Source: Victivallaceae bacterium (GTDB taxonomy: Bacteria > Verrucomicrobiota > Lentisphaeria > Victivallales > Victivallaceae). Taken from it: DNA of 33,454 nt. Location: positions 1 to 33,454 of the forward strand of contig JAGYNC010000004.1 of the NCBI GenBank assembly GCA_018400135.1, in the 5' to 3' direction. Position 1 is the first letter of the stretch; each line of letters starts with the position of its first letter. Under the pieces are notes generated by a model. The model was not told the DNA's origin. It searched no databases and was given only the letters and a program-made list of their open reading frames with translations. The position numbers and the translations under genes were made by a program. Below are positions 1-8,753 of this stretch, in pieces.

Positions 1-48
1 ACCCATTTCAAAGAAATGTTCTTTGAAATGAACAAAGACCGAGATAAG

Positions 49-163
49 AAAAGCCTTTATATTTGGAGTGGGTTCAATACTACACAGCCTCGTCGTTCCT
101 TCTCGGGTGTCGTAGCCTCGACCCCACCCAAAGTACTGAAAGGCTTTTCGAGCACGGTCTAAC
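49..163 (-). repeat. Dispersed intergenic element, copy 1 (conserved core plus self-complementary arms; candidate structured RNA)
   Basis: GAAAAGCCTTT (48-58) and AAAGGCTTTTC (139-149) are inverted repeats flanking a core that, on the minus strand, reads GGGTGGGGTCGAGGCTACGACACCCGAGAAGGAACGA...CTGTGTAGTATTGAACCC, closely matching 20334-20398 on the plus strand. It is followed by the end motif GCTTTTCGAGCACGGTCTAAC (143-163). Confidence 0.7.
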
Positions 164-169
164 TACTCA

Positions 170-1639
170 TTAAATCATCATATAACGCATGATGATATAG
201 AGCGACGCCGCAATCATCGAGAATAGTGTTATCGGAATACTGTAGCGGAGGAACTCTGTAAACTTGAAGCGATGCCCATTCTTTTCGGAGATGCCGGCCA
301 CGACCAGATTGGCGGCGGCTCCAACAATGGTGCCGTTGCCGCCGAGGCAGACCGCCAGGGCCAGTCCCCACCACATCAACCGACTTAATTCCAGCGAGTT
401 CTGAAACGTTGGTGTTGCGGAAAGAAAAGCGCTGATAATAGAAATGACGGCAGCGGTGTATGAAACGTTGTTCATCAGTCCGGCAATAATTGCGCTGCCC
501 CACATCACCACCAGAATGGTCACCAGTGGCGGCCAGGAGGAGGTGTAACTCAGCATGGTGCCGAGGACTCGCATCAATCCTGCTTCTTCTGCTCCGCGCA
601 CAACAACAAACAAACCGATGAAGAAAAATAGCGTACTCCATTCAACTTTTTCAAAACGTTGGTCGGTATCAACCTTACATACCAGCAACGCAACTGTGGC
701 GCCAGTCATGGCCACAACTGACGGTTGAAGCCCAAGCATTCCGTGGACCAGAAAACCAACGATTGTGAGCAAAGCCACCAGGCCGCCGCGTCGCAGATTG
801 GCAGGATCACTGATTGCCGCTTTTTCGTCTAATTCCATAATTCGTGCTCGACTTTCAATAGTGCCACGCATACGTTTGCCATACCAAATATATAAAGCGA
901 CACAGTAGATTAACGTCAACACCACGATAAACGGGCTCAAATTAATAATGAATGCCATGAAATCGAATTTTGCAGCCGAACCGATAATCAGATTCGGGGG
1001 ATCTCCAATTAATGTGGCGGAGCCTCCAATATTTGAAGACATGGTTTCTGCCACCAGAAATGGTATTGGATTGACTCCAAGTTCACTTGCTACTACCAAT
1101 GTCACTGGAGCAATCAGCAACACGGTAGTTACGTTGTCAAGAAACGCCGATAAAACTGCGGTCGCGGCAACCAGCAAAATCATGATTAGAGTCGGTTGAC
1201 CACGGCCGAGTTTGGCGCAGCGAATTGCCACATATTGAAACAGACCGGTGCCACTTAAAATATTTACCAGCAACATCATACCGGCGAGAGTGAAGACTAC
1301 GTCAAAATTGACATGACGGGCAAAAACATCCAATTCATTATAGCGGCTGTCCGTACCGATAATCCGATCAATGCCGGTATCATGAACCGCGGGCGCGTCA
1401 TAAAGTTGAGATGCCGCGGCGCCCGTAGTAACTTCCCTGCTGATCGTGTCAGTTGCCACCTTTGGCGAGGAGTGTTTTTCTTCGCCGCTGTAATCGTGTG
1501 GCGGTCCGGGAAGCACGAACAGTAACATTGCCATTGCTCCCAGCAATGCCGCAGTAGTTTTATGAACTTTTTCAGACGCAATAAGCACATAAGTGGCGAT
1601 AAATATTATAGTTCCAAGCCAGAATATCATTTTAACCAC
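170..1639 (-). CDS. SLC13/ArsB-NhaD-like ion permease (citrate transporter-like membrane protein)
   Basis: 489 aa polytopic membrane protein; motifs such as FLDNVTTVLLIAPVT, NIGGSATLIGDPPNLIIGSAA and GLMNNVSYTAAVISI are typical of the ArsB/NhaD/SLC13 fold. Confidence 0.85.
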   Translation of the reverse strand: MVKMIFWLGTIIFIATYVLIASEKVHKTTAALLGAMAMLLFVLPGPPHDYSGEEKHSSPKVATDTISREVTTGAAASQLYDAPAVHDTGIDRIIGTDSRYNELDVFARHVNFDVVFTLAGMMLLVNILSGTGLFQYVAIRCAKLGRGQPTLIMILLVAATAVLSAFLDNVTTVLLIAPVTLVVASELGVNPIPFLVAETMSSNIGGSATLIGDPPNLIIGSAAKFDFMAFIINLSPFIVVLTLIYCVALYIWYGKRMRGTIESRARIMELDEKAAISDPANLRRGGLVALLTIVGFLVHGMLGLQPSVVAMTGATVALLVCKVDTDQRFEKVEWSTLFFFIGLFVVVRGAEEAGLMRVLGTMLSYTSSWPPLVTILVVMWGSAIIAGLMNNVSYTAAVISIISAFLSATPTFQNSLELSRLMWWGLALAVCLGGNGTIVGAAANLVVAGISEKNGHRFKFTEFLRYSIPITLFSMIAASLYIIMRYMMI

Positions 1640-2546
1640 GCAATATTTTTTTAATTATTTCCTGTATGCCAACGACACCAATGAATCCACCGTTTTCGTC
1701 AACAACAAAAAATTGCTCAGATTCACCTTTGACCAATCGTAGCGTAAACTGAATTATCGGTAATTTGGCCGGAATAACAATGTCGTCAATCGGACGCATT
1801 AACTCAGAAACCTTGACTGAGGCTTCATCCCGTAATACCTTTTCAAACGGTTCGAAACTGGTGAGAAAATTGATGTTGTCCATCATCATTAGATACTCAG
1901 GCACAGCTTTGCTGATAATATCAATTCCGCCAATAACGCCGACCATGGTTCCAGCGTTGTTGACAACGGGCAGATAATCAAGCCGATCTCTGGTCATAAC
2001 GTCGATTGCCAGCGCCACGTCACTATCGGCTGAAACCGTTGTAACCTGGGTGTTCATAATATCTTCGGCGGTCAGCGTGGACTTGATAGTGATATTATCA
2101 TCAGCAATTATTTTTAGCAGGGCCTCAGCCGATGGCGCGGCCGCGAGCTTCTCAACGTTGCCCGAACACATTACATATCTTGCTACTGCCGCCAACACTT
2201 TGAGGTACAAATCCGAAGCGGCCGGTGGAATTAGAGACATCAATACTACCCGACACGGTTGCTGATCCCACTCGCGCAATTTTACCGGCTTGTCCAATGT
2301 AGTAATAGCAAAATGGTAATCGGTGAATTCATCACTGCGCACATGAGGAATCGCCAGTCCGCCATCGTATGGCAACCTGGTACTATCTTCGCGCTCAATC
2401 ATGTTTTCTATTGTCGCGGTTTGATCAAGCTGTTCCGGCACCGTTTGCAAAAGTTTTGCCAGAATATTCTCATACACTTCGCGCCGATCTCCGGAAGGCT
2501 CGCCAACAAAAACGCGATTTACGTCAACTAAAGATGCCAACTTCAT
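1632..2546 (-). CDS. PTS EIIA (fructose/nitrogen-type) domain fused to a CBS-domain pair
   Basis: N-terminal EIIA-like segment with the active-site context LPYDGGLAIPHVRSDEF; C-terminal paired CBS segments (AEDIMNTQVTTVSADSDVALAIDVMTRDRLDYLPVVNNAGTMVGVIGGIDI and KVSELMRPIDDIVIPAKLPI). Overlaps the permease gene by 8 bp. Confidence 0.85.
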   Translation of the reverse strand: MKLASLVDVNRVFVGEPSGDRREVYENILAKLLQTVPEQLDQTATIENMIEREDSTRLPYDGGLAIPHVRSDEFTDYHFAITTLDKPVKLREWDQQPCRVVLMSLIPPAASDLYLKVLAAVARYVMCSGNVEKLAAAPSAEALLKIIADDNITIKSTLTAEDIMNTQVTTVSADSDVALAIDVMTRDRLDYLPVVNNAGTMVGVIGGIDIISKAVPEYLMMMDNINFLTSFEPFEKVLRDEASVKVSELMRPIDDIVIPAKLPIIQFTLRLVKGESEQFFVVDENGGFIGVVGIQEIIKKILRG

Positions 2547-2677
2547 TTGCCACTCCTGGTTAATTCGTTGTTATTCTAAACCGAGACAAAATAATATTTC
2601 AAACTACAAATAATTTTCGGAAAGAAATATGTTGTGCGAACGATTTTGACAAAGATATTTAAGTAATCCCTGATTAT

Positions 2678-2787
2678 TTACTGAGCAAATAATACAGCGT
2701 ATCCGACGAATCGGCATTCAGGATTGACTCATAGCGTCCCGGCTCGCGTACGATGCGGCTGAATTGCGACAACGCGGCCAAGTTGCC
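2678..2787 (-). pseudogene. Possible C-terminal gene remnant
   Basis: Minus-strand frame reads GNLAALSQFSRIVREPGRYESILNADSSDTLYYLLSK*, which is protein-like but lacks any upstream coding continuation. Confidence 0.3.
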
Positions 2788-3002
2788 TATTGCGAATTAG
2801 ATTTGTCCACCCACCATATTTACGTTTATCAACTTTTCAAGAAGTATGACGTAAAAATAGGTAATATAGCGTAGTTTATGTAACCCCTTTACTCTTTTTG
2901 TACTGAGGGGAACTCCGTAACCCCCAGTCCATTCAGGACAATGTTGTTTATTAAGGGGTGCAACCCCGCAACCCCACAGCCCGGGGAGTCAGCCCCATAT
3001 AC

Positions 3003-4414
3003 GCTAACTTGTTTTTGTTATCACGAATTGCATTAATTCACATATGGTTTACATTATTGTTAGGTAGATTTTCCGTTCAACAATCTAACAATAGGATGTA
3101 AGTCATGATCAACAACACTTCAAGTGATTTCAGAACAGGAGACATTCCAGCGTGGGAAGACTTTTTGAAGTGCTTTCCGAACAACTGGCGCGAGATTGCC
3201 GTAGCAAGCCAAGTGCTTAAAGGACAGCGAAAGGACAAGGAACCAGACAAGTTAATGCGTTTACTCATGCTCCATCTCCTCTGTGGATATTCGCTCCGCG
3301 AGACATCCACGATAGCCGCCGAAGCGGGCATTGCATCCTTGAGCGATGTGGCCTTGCTGAAACGCCTCCGCAAAAGTTGCGACATGTTCAAAAGACTTTG
3401 CGCAGAGATGTTCGGCGAGGTCAGGAACGGCGAGGATTTCACTGACTATCACGTCCGTCTGATTGACGGGACAATCATCAAGGAGCCAGGCCGGTTTGGC
3501 ACGCAATGGAGAATACATTACAGTTTCTCGCTGTCAGACATGACATGCGACTCCTTTAAGCTTACAAAAACGGAAGGCCCGGGCACGGGTGAAGGGCTGG
3601 AACAGTTTGAGGTGAAGCCAAATGATGTTATGTTGGGCGATCGGGGATTCAGCAGATTCAACTGCTTCAACCATGTGGCGGCGGGAGGCGGTTACAGCTG
3701 TGTTCGCTGGAATAGCAGTTCTCTTCCTTTGTACAACGAGGATGGAAGCGCATTTGATATCCAGCGGTTTTTCAAGGCTCATCCAATCGAGGGGATGTGT
3801 GGCGAAGCCAATGTTTTTATTCATGGCAGTGCCCCCGGGGAGACGTTGCCGTGCCGCGTTTGCATCGTCAGGAAAAACGACGAGTCGGCGGCACGCGCCA
3901 GAAGAACCATGTATAAAGGAGCTATAAGGAGACAGAAAACACCATCTCAACTTGCGCTTCTCACGTGCGATTTCATTGTCATAATCACCACATTGCCCCC
4001 GGATGTTTTCAGCCTCAAGAAAGTCCTTGAGTTGTACAGGCTGCGGTGGCAGGTGGAGCTTGTGTTCAAGAGGTTCAAAAGCATAGCAAGGATCGGGGCG
4101 CTGCCGAAGTACACAGACAGTAGCGCAAAGGCGTGGCTGTATGGCAAAATGTTTGTCGCGCTTTTGATCGAACGACTTAGCTCCCATCTGGGAGCTTTTT
4201 CCCCCTGGAGAGCAGTGGCTTGTTCAGGCGGCGCGCAGAAGTTTGTGGAGCGAATTCAAGGCATTGTATCATGTCGTAACACAGTGGGTGACGCCAGTGA
4301 TTAGACTGGCAGAGCTTGAGTTGCACTGGGACAGGATCAGGCAGAAACTGCGACAGCCATCGAGAAAAAAGCTCATGCAGTTAGAAGCCTTTATTACCCA
4401 AGAAACAAGTTAGC
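3003..4414 (+). mobile_element. IS4-like insertion sequence (approximate boundaries)
   Basis: Perfect 12-bp terminal inverted repeat GCTAACTTGTTT (3003-3014) / AAACAAGTTAGC (4403-4414) bracketing a DDE transposase. No clear target-site duplication was found by eye. Confidence 0.75.
3105..4413 (+). pseudogene. IS4-family transposase, frameshifted near its C-terminus
   Basis: The 399 aa ORF contains MLGDRGF and LYRLRWQVELVFKRFKSI typical of IS4 transposases. Good coding continues in the +1 frame from ~4201 (PPGEQWLVQAARRSLWSEFKALYHVVTQWVTPVIRLAELELHWDRIRQKLRQPSRKKLMQLEAFITQETS*), so the ORF is broken at TTTTTCCCCC (4196-4205). Confidence 0.8.
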
Positions 4415-4507
4415 CCCCTATGGGAGGCCGTCCCTCCACCGGCCTGCGGCCCGTATTATCCCCGTGCCTCTGGCGCGGCGAAGTGTCATGCTCCCGCGCG
4501 ACCTATT

Positions 4508-4598
4508 TTCCACCTTTCGCCCCGTCCCCCTTTCACCCCGTCTCCCTTTCACCCCGTCTCCCTTTCACCCCGTCCCCCTTTCACCCCGTCTCCCTTTT
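4508..4598. repeat. 16-bp minisatellite, consensus GTCTCCCTTTCACCCC
   Basis: Unit starts at 4524, 4540, 4556, 4572 and 4588 (partial), plus a degenerate upstream unit. Spacing is exactly 16 bp. Confidence 0.9.
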
Positions 4599-4872
4599 TT
4601 GCCGATCTGTGGTTTGTCGGCAGGTGGTAAATCGGGAAAAATGTGCTAAATTAGCACTTTGCAACTCGAAAAACTAGACCTGAGAGGCAATTTCAAAAGT
4701 CTCCGCGCCTGTTTTTTGATTTTGTTTGGCAAATTTTGTTTTCGAGCTCATTTACACCCTTTGGGCATGCTCAATCGCTCAAAAAACAAAATCTGTCCGG
4801 TTAAAATACTAAAAATCGGGTATGCTGTGGACTTTTCAAATCACCTCCCAAAAAACTAAGTAAACGACAATT

Positions 4873-6672
4873 ATGACAAAATATAGAACTCATACCTGTG
4901 CCGAATTGCGTAAAGACGCGGTCGGCGAAGTAGTACGGCTTTCCGGGTGGATTCACAGTGTGCGTGATCACGGAGGCGTGATTTTTATTGATTTGCGTGA
5001 TCATTATGGCCTGACCCAGGTGGTCATTAATCCGGAGAAGGAATTTTATCGTTCGGTTGACCGCTGGCGAGTGGAATCGGTGGTTTGTTTTGAGGGAAAG
5101 GTCGTCGCGCGTTCTCCTGAGACGGTTAATCCCAGACTGACAACCGGAGAGATTGAAGTGGCTGCTGAACGGATGGAGACATTGGGAGAGTCTGAAATAA
5201 TCCCTTTCCAGGTGGCAAAGGATGAAGCCGCGCCTGAAGCAATGCGGTTGCGCTACCGCTTCCTTGATTTACGTCGTGATAAATTGCATCGCAATATTGT
5301 GTTGCGCTCAGAGGTTATTGCGGCCATTCGACAACACTTGTGGGGACAAGGATTTCAGGAGTTTCAGACGCCCATTCTGACGGCAAGTTCGCCGGAGGGC
5401 GCCAGAGATTATCTAGTGCCGAGCCGCCTGCATCCCGGAAAGTTTTACGCTTTGCCACAGGCGCCGCAACAGTTTAAACAGCTGTTGATGGTGGCTGGGT
5501 TTGACAAATATTTTCAAATTGCTCCCTGTTTTCGCGACGAAGATGCCCGGGCGGATCGTTCGCCCGGCGAATTTTATCAACTTGATCTGGAGATGAGTTT
5601 TGTCACTCAGGAAGAAGTCTTTGCGGTGGTTGAAGGGTTGTTCGTTGATATCTTTAATAAATTCAGTGATAAAAAAGTTGATCAAGCGCCTTTCATTCGT
5701 TTGCCTTATGCCGAAGCACTCTCCAGATTTGGCACCGATAAGCCGGATTTGCGCAATCCGCTTGAAATGATTGATGTTACCAACATTTTTCGCGGTTGCG
5801 GGTTTCAGGCCTTTGCGTCAGTTGTTGAGAAAGGAGGCGTGGTGCGCGCTATCAAGGCGCCGGATGTGGCGGATAAATCGCGTAAATTTTATGATGATAT
5901 GATTAAATTTGCCCAGGACTCCGGTGCCAGAGGAATGGCTTATATTATATGGACTGAAGAAGGCGAGAAGAGTCCGATTATTAAATTCTTATCTCCGGAT
6001 ATCCTTGCCCGCCTTAAAGAAGTGGCCGAGGTCAAGGATAATGATGCGCTATTTTTCCTGGCCGACCGCGAGCCCGCAGTGATGAAAATTGGTGGCGCCG
6101 TGATTCCCGAGTTGGGTCGACGGCTTGAACTGATTGATAGCACTGGCTACAAGTTTTGCTGGATCGTTGATTTTCCGATGTTTGAAACCGATGAGGAGAC
6201 CGGCACTATTGGTTTTAGTCATAATCCATTTTCCATGCCTCAGGGCGGAATGGACGACCTGCTTAACCGGGAGCCATTGACCATCAAGGCGTTTCAGTAT
6301 GACATCGTCTGCAATGGCATTGAACTTTCAAGCGGTGCAATCCGTAATCATCGTCCCGATATTATGTATAAAGCATTTGAGATTGCCGGGTACGATCGCG
6401 CGACCGTCGACGAAAAGTTTGGTGGTATGATTCATGCTTTCAAATTGGGCGCGCCGCCACATGGCGGCATTGCTCCGGGGGTTGACCGTATTGTAATGTT
6501 ATTAGCAAATGAACCTAATATACGTGAAGTGATCGCTTTTCCTTTTAACCAGCAAGCGCAGGATTTGATGATGAATGCGCCGTGCGAAGTTACCCCCCGA
6601 CAGTTGCGCGAGTTACATTTGCAAGTGGTGTTGCCGGCAAAGGAAGAAAAAAACAACATGGAACAGGCGTAA
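4873..6672 (+). CDS. aspS: Aspartyl-tRNA synthetase
   Basis: 599 aa; class II aaRS motifs ([68 protein letters not shown]). Confidence 0.97.
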   Translation: MTKYRTHTCAELRKDAVGEVVRLSGWIHSVRDHGGVIFIDLRDHYGLTQVVINPEKEFYRSVDRWRVESVVCFEGKVVARSPETVNPRLTTGEIEVAAERMETLGESEIIPFQVAKDEAAPEAMRLRYRFLDLRRDKLHRNIVLRSEVIAAIRQHLWGQGFQEFQTPILTASSPEGARDYLVPSRLHPGKFYALPQAPQQFKQLLMVAGFDKYFQIAPCFRDEDARADRSPGEFYQLDLEMSFVTQEEVFAVVEGLFVDIFNKFSDKKVDQAPFIRLPYAEALSRFGTDKPDLRNPLEMIDVTNIFRGCGFQAFASVVEKGGVVRAIKAPDVADKSRKFYDDMIKFAQDSGARGMAYIIWTEEGEKSPIIKFLSPDILARLKEVAEVKDNDALFFLADREPAVMKIGGAVIPELGRRLELIDSTGYKFCWIVDFPMFETDEETGTIGFSHNPFSMPQGGMDDLLNREPLTIKAFQYDIVCNGIELSSGAIRNHRPDIMYKAFEIAGYDRATVDEKFGGMIHAFKLGAPPHGGIAPGVDRIVMLLANEPNIREVIAFPFNQQAQDLMMNAPCEVTPRQLRELHLQVVLPAKEEKNNMEQA

Positions 6673-6743
6673 GCGTTGCTTGCGCACTCCGCAACCGGAC
6701 CTGATGTTCGGCCGGATAAAAAATATTACCGGGAGAAACAAGA

Positions 6744-7817
6744 ATGAACGGGTTACTGAAAAGGGTAGTTGTCGTTGGAATCGCATTGATCAGCTTGGTC
6801 GGAAAAGGTGAAAACGAGTTGATGAAGTATGTACCGACCGGTGTCGATGGTGTTCTATCGCTGCAAATTGCTGAAATTATGAACCTTCCGCAGATCGCCG
6901 AGATGAGACAGGAAAACAAGGAGTTTGCCGCAAAGTGGACGCTTTTTGAATCCGAACTGCAAAAGTTGGGCTTAAAGATTAGTGATTTGCCGACCGAGGC
7001 GTTGGTTTTCTTTCAGGAAGACAGAAGCAAGGGCGGCGCCATTGTGAAAACCCCGATTGATGAAGCCGGGTTCAAAAAATTGCTTGACGCGCAACAACAG
7101 AAAGAGAGTAAAGTAGTTTATCAGGTAAAAAATATTGCCGGACAAAAGGTTTATATATTGCAGGGTACCGGTTTGGAGCAGATAAATAACGCGGGTAAGA
7201 ATTCGGCTGCAGTAGCTTTTTTGCGTCCGAATATTGCCGTTATTACCGATTCCGGGGCAATTGGCGCGATCCTTAATCAACATGAACAGGCCGGGGCTGG
7301 CGATAAGTTACGTCATTGTGCCCGATCCCTGAAACAACCCGGCCTGGCCTGGGTGGCTTTTGTCAGCCGCAGCAAACCTGATGATGCAGACGGTAATCAG
7401 CTTTCGCCGCTGCGAAACATCGAAAGTGTGGCAGTGTCGCTAAATTTGTCCGGTGAACATAAAAAGGACATGTTATTGGACGCTGAGTTGGTTTGTGCCG
7501 ATAATAATGCCGCGTCGATGCTGGCAATGCAGGCACAGGGAATGATTATGTTTTTCACTGCCCAGAGTTTTCAGAACAATCCTCAACTGGGCGCTGATAT
7601 CAGTCAGGCCGTCTCAATTAAGCCTGATGGTAATAAAATCATTGTCACAATCAATATTCCGGAAAAATTAGGCAGTGATCTCACGGAATATGTCAAGCAG
7701 CTCCAGCAACAGCGAAAAAGAACTGCACCGGTTGGTACTGCCGCTAAGACTGCGCCTGCTGCTAATACGGCTGTGCCGACTGGATCATCCGGTAGTTGTC
7801 CGGTGCCGACGAAATGA
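6744..7817 (+). CDS. Hypothetical protein, probably exported
   Basis: 357 aa ORF with N-terminal hydrophobic segment and good RBS context (GGGAGAAACAAG ATG). No recognised family. Confidence 0.7.
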   Translation: MNGLLKRVVVVGIALISLVGKGENELMKYVPTGVDGVLSLQIAEIMNLPQIAEMRQENKEFAAKWTLFESELQKLGLKISDLPTEALVFFQEDRSKGGAIVKTPIDEAGFKKLLDAQQQKESKVVYQVKNIAGQKVYILQGTGLEQINNAGKNSAAVAFLRPNIAVITDSGAIGAILNQHEQAGAGDKLRHCARSLKQPGLAWVAFVSRSKPDDADGNQLSPLRNIESVAVSLNLSGEHKKDMLLDAELVCADNNAASMLAMQAQGMIMFFTAQSFQNNPQLGADISQAVSIKPDGNKIIVTINIPEKLGSDLTEYVKQLQQQRKRTAPVGTAAKTAPAANTAVPTGSSGSCPVPTK

Positions 7818-7983
7818 ATGGCGACCAATCCTTGGCCGAAAATAAGCCAAGTATTTTATCGGTAGTTGTTGGGCTTGCAACCTCGCATTGAACTTCATCG
7901 CGGCGTTTTCGGTGTTTTTATTTTCGGCCACGATATGCCCACTAAAAATAGCGGGTTGGAAGACAAAAAACTAGTGCGTCAAA

Positions 7984-8616
7984 ATGGCGCTTCGGAGTCA
8001 TCGAAATCAGTCTTCAATATGGGGCGGTGATTTGAGGAGTAAAGGAAAATTTACACGGAGACTTGGACGATTTGCGGTGACGCTAATCGTTCTGCTTCTG
8101 GTTTGTTTGACTGTTGGCATCATAACCCGATATCAGGAAATAAAAAAATATTTATTTTTAGACGATGCGCGTTATCCGCGGCTAATTGAACAGGCTGCCC
8201 GAAAGCATGGCGTTGACAGTAGGTTAATCAAAGCGGTGATCTACCAGGAAAGCCGTTTTGATCGTGAGGCCAGGGGGCATGCCGGCGAAATCGGGTTAAT
8301 GCAGTTAATGCCTAACGCTGCCGTTACGGACTGGGCAAGGTATCATAAGGTGGACGTGCCTGCCAATGGCTTGCTGTTCGAGCCGGGGTTGAACATTGAA
8401 ATAGGAACCTGGTATTTGGCGCAGGGTTTGAAACGCTGGAAGCGTTACCGATGTTGTACTGAGTTGACGCTATGCCAATATAATGCCGGGGAAAGCCGGG
8501 CCGAAAACTGGAAACCGGAAAACTTTGACGGCGAAGTGATTGATCGCATCAAAATTGAAAGTACTCGTTCTTATGTAATGTCGGTTATGCGCAAATACAG
8601 CGAATATTGTAAATAA
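7984..8616 (+). CDS. Lytic transglycosylase, SLT (Slt70-type) domain, membrane anchored
   Basis: VDSRLIKAVIYQESRFDREARGHAGEIGLMQLMPNAA and NIEIGTWYLAQGL are SLT-domain signatures; N-terminal TM segment. The exact start codon is uncertain. Confidence 0.88.
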   Translation: MALRSHRNQSSIWGGDLRSKGKFTRRLGRFAVTLIVLLLVCLTVGIITRYQEIKKYLFLDDARYPRLIEQAARKHGVDSRLIKAVIYQESRFDREARGHAGEIGLMQLMPNAAVTDWARYHKVDVPANGLLFEPGLNIEIGTWYLAQGLKRWKRYRCCTELTLCQYNAGESRAENWKPENFDGEVIDRIKIESTRSYVMSVMRKYSEYCK

Positions 8617-8753
8617 TACGCGTAGCACAAGCGCACAAAAAATTCAGACGCAGACATCGCGTATGTGCTGAAACGCACGGTAGGCATTGATGGCAAGCAT
8701 GATGAGAAAAATATACACGTTGTGAAATAAGGCAAGATAAGGATATCCAAACT

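Noticed and set aside
67-92. T-loop-like GGGTTCAATACTAC suggesting a tRNA
   Set aside because: No acceptor, D or anticodon arms of the right size could be drawn around it.
49-163. Resemblance of element copy 1 to the 3' half of 5S rRNA (e.g. GTACTTTGGGTGGG...CCCGAGAAGGAACG)
   Set aside because: The similarity is patchy, the 5' half and helix I are missing, and copy 2 does not strengthen the match. I do not call a 5S gene or pseudogene.
3534-4187. 217 aa minus-strand ORF opposite the transposase
   Set aside because: Shadow ORF of a clearly coding plus-strand IS4 transposase.
4508-4600. CRISPR-like array
   Set aside because: Units are contiguous 16-mers with no spacers and no cas genes nearby; it is a minisatellite.
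4420-4677. ORFs over the minisatellite (85 aa and 61 aa)
   Set aside because: Their peptides are repetitive translations of the 16-bp repeat in different frames, with no RBS or family support.
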